Assembly (NCBI GenBank): GCA_035513575.1
Contig: DATKBW010000121.1
Span: 46,834-110,833 of the forward strand
DNA: 64,000 nucleotides
Direction of reading: 5' to 3'
DNA from: JAHWKI01 sp035513575
GTDB lineage: Bacteria > Gemmatimonadota > Gemmatimonadetes > Longimicrobiales > RSA9
Shown: positions 17,201-24,739 of the stretch, in pieces
Layout: each line of letters begins with the position of its first letter
Numbering within the stretch: the stretch's first letter is position 1
Made by a program: the position numbers and the translations under genes
Notes under the pieces: generated by a model
What the model saw: only the letters and a program-made list of their open reading frames with translations
Database searches by the model: none
What the model was told of the DNA's origin: nothing

Positions 17201-17997
17201 GCGGGATGCAGGTGGCGGAGCGGTTCGCGGAGGTGGAGGGGCGGAAGACGCGAGTCCTCGAATGCGGGGGCGAGGGGTCCGTCGTCGTTCTCGTCCACGG
17301 GCTCGGCCTCTCCGCCAGCTGCTGGAGGCCGCATCTGCCGCGGCTCGCCCGCGCCGGGTTCCGCGTCCTCGCGCCCGACCTGCCGGGCTTCGGGCGCAGC
17401 CGCGCCCCGCGGCGGGGCTACGCCGTGCCCGACACGGCCGCGTGGCTCGAGCGCTTCGCCGCGGCGGAGGAGCTGGCCGCGGCCGCGTGGGTCGGCCACT
17501 CCCTCTCCTGTCAGGTGCTCCTCCGCTTGGGCCGCGACCGTCCGGACCGCGTCACCGCCCTCGTCCTCGCCGCGCCCACCGGCCAGGACCGCGGCTGGAG
17601 CCGCGTCGGCGGCCAGGCCATCGGACTCGCGGTCGACGCCCTGCGCGAGCGCCCTCGCGTCGTCGCGGCCGTGACCCGCCGGTACTTCGCCGCCCCCATC
17701 GCCACGGTGTTGACCTGGTTCCGGGCCCGGAACCAGCGGCCCGAGACCGACGCCTCCTCCGTCCGCGCGCCCGTCCTCATCGTGCTCGGCGACGAGGACC
17801 CGGTCGTCGACGCCCGCTTCGCCCGCAAGCTCGCCCGGCGCATCCCCGACGTCCGCCTCCGGGTCCTCCCGCACGCCGCCCACGCCGTGGCCATCGATCC
17901 GGCCGACGCCTTCAGCGACCTGACGGCCGAATTCCTCCGCCGGGCCAGCCACCGCAACCGCCCCCCGGAGCCGCCGCCCCTGTGGGAAGCGGGCTGA
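17197..17997 (+). CDS. Alpha/beta hydrolase, second of a coupled pair
   Basis: 266-residue alpha/beta hydrolase: VVVLVHGLGLSASCWRPHLPRL, VLAPDLPGFGRSRAP, the nucleophile elbow WVGHSLSCQVLLRL (GHSLS; the usual final Gly is replaced), VLIVLGDEDPVVDARFA (acid) and LRVLPHAAHAVAIDPADAF (His). It shares layout with the preceding gene and overlaps it by ATGA. A pair of divergent hydrolase paralogues may form a heteromer or act in sequence, but nothing local names a substrate. The C-terminus ends in a Pro-rich RPPEPPPLWEAG tail. Confidence 0.87.
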   Translation: MSGMQVAERFAEVEGRKTRVLECGGEGSVVVLVHGLGLSASCWRPHLPRLARAGFRVLAPDLPGFGRSRAPRRGYAVPDTAAWLERFAAAEELAAAAWVGHSLSCQVLLRLGRDRPDRVTALVLAAPTGQDRGWSRVGGQAIGLAVDALRERPRVVAAVTRRYFAAPIATVLTWFRARNQRPETDASSVRAPVLIVLGDEDPVVDARFARKLARRIPDVRLRVLPHAAHAVAIDPADAFSDLTAEFLRRASHRNRPPEPPPLWEAG

Positions 17998-18023
17998 GCC
18001 CCACGGCGCGCGAGCCGCGGCCG

Positions 18024-19373
18024 CTACGGCGTCAGCCCGTATTTGCGGATCTTGTTGTACACCGTGGCGCGGTCCACGCCCAGGACCTCGGCGGTGCGCG
18101 TGATGTTCCACTCGGTGCGGGCGAGAACGGAGCCGATGTGCCGCTTCTCGACGTCCGCCAGCGAGTCCTGATCCCCGTTGCCGCCGCCAGCGCGGAGCCG
18201 CCCGCGCAGCGGGAGGTCGGCGGGCTGGATGGCCGTACCCTTCCCCACCACCATGGCACGCTCGATGGCGTTGGAGAGCTCGCGCACGTTGCCCGGCCAG
18301 TCGTAGGCCTCCAGGGTGGCCATGGCGGCCGGGCTGATGGAGGTGATGCGCGTGTCCATCTGGCGGGCGAAGCGGCCGAGCAGGTGCCGGGCGAGGAGCG
18401 GGATGTCGGGACGCCGGACCCGGAGCGGCGGCGCCTCGATGGTGAAGACGTTGATGCGGTAGTAGAAGTCCTCCCGGAACCGCCCCTCCTCCACCGCCTT
18501 CTCCAAGTCCTCGTTCGTGGCGCAGATGACGCGGAAGTCGACCTTCACGGAGCGGCTCCCGCCCAGGCGGGTGAACTCCTTGGTTTCCAGCACGCGCAGC
18601 AGGTCGACCTGGGTCTTGATGCTGATGGAGCCCACCTCGTCCAGGAAGAGCGTGCCCCCGTCGGCCATCTCGAGGCGCCCCTTGCGCTGGTACTGCGCGC
18701 CGGTGAACGCGCCCTTCTCGTGGCCGAACAGCTCGCTCTCCAGGAGCGTCTCCGGCAGGCCCCCGCAGTTGACGGCGACGATGGGCGCGTACCGTCGCGC
18801 GCTGTTGGCGTGGATCGCCCGCGCGATCAGCTCCTTCCCGGTGCCGCTCTCCCCGCGGATGAGCACGGTCGCGTCCGTCCTCGCCACGTGCTCGACGAGC
18901 TCGATCACCTTCGTCATCGGCGGACTGTCCCCGACGATGCTGTCCCCGCCCACGAACGTGTCGATCGCCTCCCTCAGCTGCAGGTTCTCCTCCCGCAGCC
19001 GCCGGTGCTCCAGCGCCCGCCGCACCAGATGGCTGAGCTCGTCGGGGTCCACGGGCTTCGTGACGTAGTCGAACGCCCCCTGCTTCAGCGTCTTCACGGC
19101 CGTGTCCACGGAGGCGAAGGCGGTGATCATGATCACCGCCAGCTCGGGATCCAGCCGCTGCAGTCGCGCCTGCAGCTCGACCCCGTCCATCCCCGGCATC
19201 TTCACGTCCACCACCGCCACGTCGAACGAGCGGCTCTCCATGTGGTCCAGCGCCTCGGAACCGCTCGCCGCCACCCGCACCTCGTGGCCGTCCTTACGGA
19301 ACCAGCTCTCGAGCGAGTCACGGACGGAGTACTCGTCATCCACGATGAGAATGCTCGCGCGCCGCGTGCTCAT
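18024..19373 (-). CDS. Sigma54-dependent response regulator (NtrC family)
   Basis: 449 residues: receiver (1-120, ILIVDDEYSVRDS, phospho-Asp56 in VVDVKMPGMDG, Lys in YVTKPVDP), AAA+ domain (about 145-380) and Fis-type HTH at the C-terminus (VEKRHIGSVL...WNITRTAEVLGVDRATVYNKIRKYG). The AAA+ part has Walker A GESGTGKELIARAIH, the sigma54-contact loop GAFTGA, Walker B GGTLFLDEVG and the arginine-finger region RFREDFYYRINVF. It activates transcription from -24/-12 promoters when phosphorylated. Its start overlaps the stop of the heme-motif kinase gene by four bases, so it is that kinase's partner. A candidate target is the sigma54-like site at 22063. Confidence 0.95.
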   Translation of the reverse strand: MSTRRASILIVDDEYSVRDSLESWFRKDGHEVRVAASGSEALDHMESRSFDVAVVDVKMPGMDGVELQARLQRLDPELAVIMITAFASVDTAVKTLKQGAFDYVTKPVDPDELSHLVRRALEHRRLREENLQLREAIDTFVGGDSIVGDSPPMTKVIELVEHVARTDATVLIRGESGTGKELIARAIHANSARRYAPIVAVNCGGLPETLLESELFGHEKGAFTGAQYQRKGRLEMADGGTLFLDEVGSISIKTQVDLLRVLETKEFTRLGGSRSVKVDFRVICATNEDLEKAVEEGRFREDFYYRINVFTIEAPPLRVRRPDIPLLARHLLGRFARQMDTRITSISPAAMATLEAYDWPGNVRELSNAIERAMVVGKGTAIQPADLPLRGRLRAGGGNGDQDSLADVEKRHIGSVLARTEWNITRTAEVLGVDRATVYNKIRKYGLTP

Positions 19374-21079
19374 GGCCCCCCTCCTCCGCCCACGGCCGCC
19401 GGGAAGGTGCCCACCCCCGGCCGCGCCGCGTCCGGGGCGACCCCCGCACCCGCCCCCCGGCCCGCCACGGCGCGCGAATCGGCGCTTTCCGGCGGCGGCT
19501 CGCGCGGGATGTCGAGGTGGAACGTCGTCCCGGTCCCGACCTGCGACTCCACGTCGATCGTGCCGCCGTGCCGGCTCACGATCCCGTACACCACCGCCAG
19601 GCCGAGCCCCACGCCGCTCTCCTGGTCCTTGGTGGAGAAGAACGGCTCGAAGATCAGCGGCTGGACCTCGGGCGCGATCCCGACCCCGGTGTCGCCGATC
19701 CGGATCCGGACCCGGTCGGCGTCCCCGCTCACGCGCACCGTGAGCTCGCCGCCCCGGGGCATGGCCTCGACGGCGTTCACCAGCAGCGCCACCAGCGCCT
19801 GCTGGAGCTGCCCGGGGTCCGCCCGCAGGGTGGGGTCCCCCTCCAGCGGTTCCGTGCGGAGCGTGATCCCGGTGATCTCCAGGTGGTGGCGCACCAGCAT
19901 GAGGCTCCGGTCCAGGATCTCGTTCACGTCCACCGCGGTCATGTCCGTGCCCGTCCGGCGCGCGAACACCAGGAGGTTCTGCACGATGTCGCCGCACCGG
20001 CTGCACTCCTGCTGCGCCAGGCGCAGGTAGCGACTGAGGGCTGCCCGCACGTCGTCGGGCAGCTCCTGCTCCGCCAGCTCCCGCTCCACCAGCCGCGCGT
20101 ACGTCAACACCCCGCTCAGCGGGTTGTTGATCTCGTGGGCCACCGTCGCCGACAGCTTCCCCAGCGACGCCATCTTCTCCATGTGCAGCACCTGCCGCTG
20201 CGCCGCGCGCAGCTCCGCCGTCTTCTCCACCACCTTCGCTTCCAGCTTCTGCGACCACTCGGTCACTTCCTGCTGGCTGCGGCTCAGGTCCTCCGCCATG
20301 TGGTTGAAGTCGCGCGCGAGATAGGCCAGCTCATGTCCGCCCTCCACGTGGATCCGCGTGCTCAGGTCCCCGCCCGCGATGCGCCGCGTCCCGTCCTTCA
20401 GCCGCCGGATCGGCTGCTGCACCAGGCGCCGGAAGATCACCGTCGCCACCAGCCCGATCACCGCCATGAGACCCAGCGTCGTCCTGATGATCTGCCGCCG
20501 CTCCGACGCCAGCGCCACCTCCAGCGGGACCATCGACATCTCCACATCGAGGATCCCCAGCACGCTCTGGTCGGCCGCGTTCGCGTGGCACCCCCCCGCC
20601 GTGCACGCCGGCTCCTTCTCGATCACCGAGAGCTGACGCAGCACTTCCCCGTCCTCGCCACGCACCAGGTCCGTCGCCCGCAGCCCGGCACCCATCTCCG
20701 CGTCCCCCGCGTGACAGCTCGCGCACGGCGGGTCCGCCAGCGCGCTCCGCTCCCCCAGCTGGCCCCGGTCGCTCGACAGCACCACCGCCCCGTCCTTGTC
20801 GTACACCCGGATCGCCGCCACGTCCGGCCCCTCCGCCAGCCGCTCGATCATCACCTGCACTTCGTCCAGGCGGTTCAGCAGCATGCCGTCGTACGTCGCC
20901 CGCAGGATCAGCCCGGTGGATCGGTCGGCCTCGCCGCCCACCAGGTGGAGGAAGTGGTCCTTCGTGGTACGGAAACTGAAAAGTGCGTAGACGGTCAGGA
21001 CGACCCCTACGACGAGGAGCAGCGGTATGAGCAGGCGTACTCCGAGAGAGGAGAACACCGCCCTCAGCCTCGCACCCAT
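19370..21079 (-). CDS. Sensor histidine kinase with periplasmic c-type heme motifs
   Basis: 569 residues. TM1 is about 14-36 and TM2 about 198-217. The roughly 160-residue periplasmic sensor between them carries CASCH (119-123) and CTAGGCH (159-165), the CXXCH and CX4CH motifs used for covalent heme attachment. A HAMP domain (about 215-270), a coiled coil, the H-box VAHEINNPLSG (His315) and HATPase_c (ALLVNAVEAMPRGGEL, IGDTGVGIAPEVQPLIFEPFFSTKDQ, GVGLGLAVVYGIV) follow. The layout predicts a heme-based redox or gas sensor signalling to the sigma54 regulator with which it overlaps by ATGA. It sits at the border of a cytochrome-rich island. The C-terminal 40 residues are Gly/Ala/Pro-rich and disordered. 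Confidence 0.92.
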   Translation of the reverse strand: MGARLRAVFSSLGVRLLIPLLLVVGVVLTVYALFSFRTTKDHFLHLVGGEADRSTGLILRATYDGMLLNRLDEVQVMIERLAEGPDVAAIRVYDKDGAVVLSSDRGQLGERSALADPPCASCHAGDAEMGAGLRATDLVRGEDGEVLRQLSVIEKEPACTAGGCHANAADQSVLGILDVEMSMVPLEVALASERRQIIRTTLGLMAVIGLVATVIFRRLVQQPIRRLKDGTRRIAGGDLSTRIHVEGGHELAYLARDFNHMAEDLSRSQQEVTEWSQKLEAKVVEKTAELRAAQRQVLHMEKMASLGKLSATVAHEINNPLSGVLTYARLVERELAEQELPDDVRAALSRYLRLAQQECSRCGDIVQNLLVFARRTGTDMTAVDVNEILDRSLMLVRHHLEITGITLRTEPLEGDPTLRADPGQLQQALVALLVNAVEAMPRGGELTVRVSGDADRVRIRIGDTGVGIAPEVQPLIFEPFFSTKDQESGVGLGLAVVYGIVSRHGGTIDVESQVGTGTTFHLDIPREPPPESADSRAVAGRGAGAGVAPDAARPGVGTFPAAVGGGGGP

Positions 21080-21905
21080 GGGCCTTCACGGCTCCCGGCG
21101 GGGGCGCGGGATCCCCACCTTCGGTGTCGGGGCTTCGCCGGCTCCGACCGCTCAAACGTCGCACGCCGCGTCGAAAAATTCAACACCCCGCATCGGCTTC
21201 CACCCCCGACCCCGCCTCGCGGCACCGGGGCCCTGCGTCTGGATGGCCGCGGGCATCCTGCGCTTCCGACTCTGTGACAACGGCTTCGACTGCGAGCACT
21301 GCCTCCTGGATGCCGCGCTGCGCGGCGAGCACGCCGCCCCGGCGGAGCCCGGCCGCTCCGACGACGACCTCCCCCCCGATCGCCTCTACGCCGCCGGCCA
21401 CGCCTGGCTCCAGCCTCGTTCCGGCCGCACCGGCGTCTGGCGCGCGGGGCTCGACCCCTTCGCCGCCTCCCTCCTGGGCGACGGCCTCGACCTCCACCTG
21501 GCCCGGCCCGACCGCCCGCTCCGGAGGGGACAACCCCTGTGCGAGATCCGGATCGGAACCGGAGGCCTCGCCATCGGAGCTCCCGTCCGCGGCCATCTGC
21601 TCCGCTGCAACGGCCGGCTCCGCGCCGATCCGGGCCTTCTCCTCACCGACCCCTACGGCCACGGGTGGATCGCCGAGCTCGTCCCCGACGACCCCGCCGA
21701 GATGCACGACCTCGATTCGCACCCCGCCGCGGCCGCCCGCCTCGCCGCCGACCGCCTCCGCTTCCGACGCGCCGCCGCCGTGGCACTGCTCGCTCCCCTC
21801 GATCCTCAGGACCGCCCCGCCCCGGACCGCCCGCGACGCACGGACCTCCACGACCTCCTCGGACCCCGGGCGTACCTCGAGCTCCTCCGCGACTTCATCC
21901 GCTGA
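21078..21905 (+). CDS. GcvH-like protein lacking the lipoyl lysine, with N-terminal Cys motif
   Basis: About 275 residues from the ATG at 21078. The start is uncertain: an ATG at 21243 would cut off CVWM, which I believe is conserved in this group. The N-terminal part contains CVWMAAGILRFRLC and DNGFDCEHCLLDAALRG, a cysteine cluster that could bind metal. The C-terminal part is a glycine-cleavage-H fold: AAGHAWLQP, GVWRAGLDPFAASLLGDGLDLHLA, GAPVRGHLLRCN, LLTDPYGHGWIAELVP. At the position of the lipoylated Lys (ES-V-K in GcvH) the sequence reads ...IRIGTGGLAIGAPV, so no lipoyl attachment is expected. Divergent from the heme-motif kinase. Such cysteine-GcvH proteins accompany redox operons in other bacteria, role unknown. 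Confidence 0.72.
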   Translation: MGLHGSRRGRGIPTFGVGASPAPTAQTSHAASKNSTPRIGFHPRPRLAAPGPCVWMAAGILRFRLCDNGFDCEHCLLDAALRGEHAAPAEPGRSDDDLPPDRLYAAGHAWLQPRSGRTGVWRAGLDPFAASLLGDGLDLHLARPDRPLRRGQPLCEIRIGTGGLAIGAPVRGHLLRCNGRLRADPGLLLTDPYGHGWIAELVPDDPAEMHDLDSHPAAAARLAADRLRFRRAAAVALLAPLDPQDRPAPDRPRRTDLHDLLGPRAYLELLRDFIR

Positions 21906-22249
21906 GCCGCCGTCCCCGCCCCGCTGTAGAAATCTTCGGCACCGCTGTTGAATATGTCGGCACTTCGGGGCCGCAGCACCGGGTCGACCGCGGCACGTTC
22001 GATCGTCATAACTGGTTCTGCGACATTGATTTCCGCGTCTCCCGGAGCGCCGGTCGGGGCGCGGTGCGACGGTTGCCCTCCAGGACCTCGAGAAGCAACG
22101 GGGTTCCGGTCCGGCAACCGAGTCCCGAACACACGCTGACAGGGCCTTTCCGGGGCCGCCCGGCTCGCTCGACGGAGCGGTCGGGGGTCAACTGCCGGAC
22201 CGGACAGGGAGGTCCCGGAGAGGTCCGTTGGCGGCGGGAGGGGGAACCG
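21906..22249 (+). other. 344-bp non-coding leader before the membrane peptide/NrfD operon
   Basis: No convincing reading frame is present. The stretch is less GC-biased than its surroundings (for example TTGAATATGTCGG, CATAACTGG, CATTGATTT). It contains one candidate -24/-12 element at 22063-22077 and ends in a strong GGGAGGGGG ribosome site before the ATG at 22250. It is a plausible regulatory region for the downstream two-gene operon, lying between the GcvH-like gene and the membrane peptide. Confidence 0.5.
22063..22077 (+). promoter_or_regulatory. Candidate sigma54 (-24/-12) promoter
   Basis: GGTGCGACGGTTGCC: invariant GG at 22063-22064 and GC at 22075-22076 with the required 10-bp spacing. 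The CG after the second variable position and the TT before GC also match TGGCACG-N4-TTGCA. Three consensus positions differ (T and G for C and A, final C). It would start transcription near 22088, upstream of the membrane-peptide and ferredoxin-NrfD genes. Two NtrC-type regulators are encoded nearby. Confidence 0.38.
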
Positions 22250-22366
22250 ATGGTATACACGCTCTTCATAATCGTCGCATTCGTGCTGCTCGGGATCGAG
22301 CGGCTGCACACGTGGCGGCACGGCCACGTCCACCACGCGCAACAGGGCACGAGCCCCAGGGCCTGA
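22250..22366 (+). CDS. 38-residue single-pass membrane peptide
   Basis: MVYTLFIIVAFVLLGIERL followed by HTWRHGHVHHAQQGTSPRA. One transmembrane helix (about 3-17) and a His-rich cytoplasmic or periplasmic tail (four His in HTWRHGHVHH). A strong ribosome site GGGAGGGGG precedes the ATG. It is 77 bp upstream of the ferredoxin-NrfD gene in the same direction. Too short for family assignment. The position and clean ribosome site suggest a small subunit or assembly peptide of the membrane complex, possibly binding heme or metal through the His tail; that is inference. Confidence 0.6.
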   Translation: MVYTLFIIVAFVLLGIERLHTWRHGHVHHAQQGTSPRA

Positions 22367-22443
22367 ACCCGGGATGGCAGGGTGAGTCCACGCCGCCGCG
22401 AGGCGGCGCCGGCAGGGGACGAGCGAACGGGGGAGGGACGACC

Positions 22444-24519
22444 ATGGGAATCACGCGCAGGGCCGCGGTGCGGACGCTGTTCGCCGCGGGAGCGACGGCG
22501 GCGCTGCCGTCGAGGGTGTGGGCCCGGGAGGGACGTGCGGCGTCGCCCGATGCGGCGTCGATCCTGTACGATTCCACGCGTTGCGTGGGATGCAAGGACT
22601 GCGTGCGTGCGTGCGCCGCGGCGAACGGCGGAGACGGCCGCTGGGGAGCCGGGGACAGGCTGACCACGGGGTCGCTGACGGCGCTGAAGCGGTACGAGTA
22701 CGACGGCATTGCCGCGCCGCTGAAGGTGCAGTGCATGCACTGCGTGGATCCGGCGTGCGTGAGCGCGTGCATGCTGGGGGCGATGCGCAAGGGGGAGGAC
22801 GGGGCGGTGACCTGGAACGGCGACCTGTGCGTGGGATGCCGGTACTGCCAGATCGCCTGCCCCTTCAACGTGCCGCGCTTCGAGTGGGACACGCCGGCGC
22901 CGGAGCTGAAGAAGTGTCAGCTGTGCCCGGAGCGCAGGGCGCAGGGTCTGCTCCCGGCGTGCGTGGAGGCGTGCCGGCGGGGCGCGCTGGCGTTCGGCAC
23001 GCGCGCAGACATGCTGGCGGAGGCGCATCGCCGTCTGGCCGCGCACCCGCGGCGGTACAACGGGCGGGTGTACGGTGAGACGGATGGGGGCGGGACGCAG
23101 GTGCTCTACCTGGGGCCCGCGGGGGTGCCGTTCCAGGCGATGGGCCTGCCAGTGCTGGGTGAGCACTCGATCCCGTCGCTCCCGGAAACGATCCAGCACA
23201 CGCTCTACAAGGGGTTCATCGCGCCCCTGGCCCTGTTCGGGTTCTTCGGTGCGGTGGTCCGGCGCAATGCCCGCAAGATCCACGAGGTGGAAGCGGCTGC
23301 GGGGCACCACGAGGGCTCCGAGCCGGTGCGGCGGCGGATCTTCACCTGGCCGTTCGCGGCGCTGTTCGTCGTGTTCATGGGGGGCCTGGTGTCCATCGCG
23401 CTACGGTTCACCGCGGGGCTGGGCGCCGCGACCAACCTGAGCGACGGCTATCCCATGGGCATCTGGATCGCCTTCGACGTGGTGACCGGCACCGCGCTGG
23501 CGTGCGGCGGGTACGCGGTGGCGATCCTCGTGTACCTGGCCAACCGCGGGAAGTACCACCCGCTGGTCCGGGCGGCCATCCTGACCAGCGCGCTGGGGTA
23601 CACGCTGGGCGGCCTCAGCGTGCTGATCGACATCGGGCGCGCGTGGAACTTCTACAAGATCCCGCTCTACTTCCGGGACTGGAACTTCAATTCGATCCTC
23701 CTGGAAGTCGCCCTGTGCATCATGCTGTATACGATGGTGCTCTGGATCGAGCTCTCCCCCGCCTTCCTGGAGCAGTGGAAGGGCAGCCGGCTCCCGAAGC
23801 TGCGGGCGCTAGCCGTGCGGCTGTCGCCCGTCGTGGAGCGGGCGATGCCGTACCTGATCGCGCTCGGGCTGCTCCTGCCCACCATGCACCAGTCCTCCCT
23901 CGGGAGCCTGATGCTGATCGCCGGGCAGAAGCTCCACCCGCTCTGGCACACGCCCCTGCTCCCGCTCCTGTTCCTGATCTCCGCGGTCGGGATGGGCTAT
24001 GCGGCCGTGACGCTCGAGGCGATCCTCTCCGCCCGCGCGTTCCGCCGCCCCAACGAGCTCCCGATGCTCCGGGCCCTCGCCCGGCCCATCGCGGTCGTCC
24101 TCCTGGCCTACGCGGCGATCCGGACCGTGGACGTCATCAACCGCGGGCAGCTCGGCGCCGCGTTCGCCCTGGACGGGTTCAGCCTCCTGTTCCAGGTCGA
24201 GATGCTGCTGTTCGTCGTGCCGGCCATCGCCCTCCTCAGGCTCCGGGAGCACGCCGGCGAGGGGTTCTTCCTGGGCATCGGCGCGGCGGTGGTGCTGGCG
24301 GGGGCGCTCTACCGGTTCTCCACCTACCTGTTCGCGTTCCGCCCGGGCCCCGAGTGGTCCTACATCCCGGCGCTCCCGGAAGTGGCCGTGACTCTCGGGC
24401 TCCTCGCGGCCGAGATCATGGCGTACCTGATCCTGGTCAAGAAGCTGCCGATCCTGCGGGGCGCCCCGCCCACCGGGCCGCGCGGCCGCCGCCTCGCCGA
24501 GCCCTCGCCCGCCGCATGA
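22444..24519 (+). CDS. Tat-signal four-[4Fe-4S] ferredoxin fused to NrfD/HybB-type membrane subunit
   Basis: 691 residues joining two normally separate subunits. The N-terminus has a twin-arginine leader (MGITRRAAVRTLFAAGATAA). Residues 47-177 are HybA-like with four cluster groups: Cys 47/50/53/57, 97/100/105/109, 129/132/135/139 and 158/161/173/177. From about 262 to 680 there are some ten hydrophobic helices of the NrfD/HybB (PsrC) type, including FKPL-like WIAFDVVTGTALACGGYAVA and LGGLSVLIDIGRAWNFYKIP. Such modules exchange electrons between periplasmic redox partners and the quinone pool. No catalytic subunit is adjacent, so the partner is likely one of the multiheme cytochromes encoded convergently. 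ATG at 22444. Confidence 0.92.
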   Translation: MGITRRAAVRTLFAAGATAALPSRVWAREGRAASPDAASILYDSTRCVGCKDCVRACAAANGGDGRWGAGDRLTTGSLTALKRYEYDGIAAPLKVQCMHCVDPACVSACMLGAMRKGEDGAVTWNGDLCVGCRYCQIACPFNVPRFEWDTPAPELKKCQLCPERRAQGLLPACVEACRRGALAFGTRADMLAEAHRRLAAHPRRYNGRVYGETDGGGTQVLYLGPAGVPFQAMGLPVLGEHSIPSLPETIQHTLYKGFIAPLALFGFFGAVVRRNARKIHEVEAAAGHHEGSEPVRRRIFTWPFAALFVVFMGGLVSIALRFTAGLGAATNLSDGYPMGIWIAFDVVTGTALACGGYAVAILVYLANRGKYHPLVRAAILTSALGYTLGGLSVLIDIGRAWNFYKIPLYFRDWNFNSILLEVALCIMLYTMVLWIELSPAFLEQWKGSRLPKLRALAVRLSPVVERAMPYLIALGLLLPTMHQSSLGSLMLIAGQKLHPLWHTPLLPLLFLISAVGMGYAAVTLEAILSARAFRRPNELPMLRALARPIAVVLLAYAAIRTVDVINRGQLGAAFALDGFSLLFQVEMLLFVVPAIALLRLREHAGEGFFLGIGAAVVLAGALYRFSTYLFAFRPGPEWSYIPALPEVAVTLGLLAAEIMAYLILVKKLPILRGAPPTGPRGRRLAEPSPAA

Positions 24520-24525
24520 ACGACG

Positions 24526-24554
24526 AGGGGCGGCCGCGAAAAGCGGTCGCCCCT
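24526..24554. terminator. Strong bidirectional hairpin between convergent operons
   Basis: AGGGGCGGCCGC-GAAAA-GCGGTCGCCCCT: 12-bp stem with a single G-T wobble and a five-base loop, starting 7 bases after the NrfD-fusion stop. The downstream side continues CCTCCGTTTCTG on the plus strand. It separates the ferredoxin-NrfD operon from the cytochrome operon that ends on the other strand near 24740, so it probably serves both directions. Confidence 0.65.
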
Positions 24555-24623
24555 CCTCCGTTTCTGCCCGCTTCACGGTCCCGCCCCTCGCTCCGCCCGC
24601 CAGCCCCCCCGGACCCCGACCCG

Positions 24624-24739
24624 TCAGCGGTTCGCCACCCAGGCAGCGGAGCGTAGCGTATCCCGGAACTCCGTGTGACAGGCGACGCACGCGTCCTCCC
24701 CCCACAGGGGCGACCACGGAGGCGTTCGGAGGTGCCTTC
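24624..24739 (-). pseudogene. Frame-shifted heme-motif extension downstream of the 13-heme cytochrome
   Basis: Directly beyond the TAG of the 13-heme gene, a different minus-strand frame encodes TPPWSPLWGEDACVACHTEF followed by RDTLRSAAWVANR and a TGA at 24624. The CVACH motif (24675-24689) plus the W...SAAW context look like a genuine cytochrome c tail, but the frame has no ATG or ribosome site of its own. Either the cytochrome gene once ran on to here and has suffered a frameshift, or the sequence has an indel. Confidence 0.45.
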
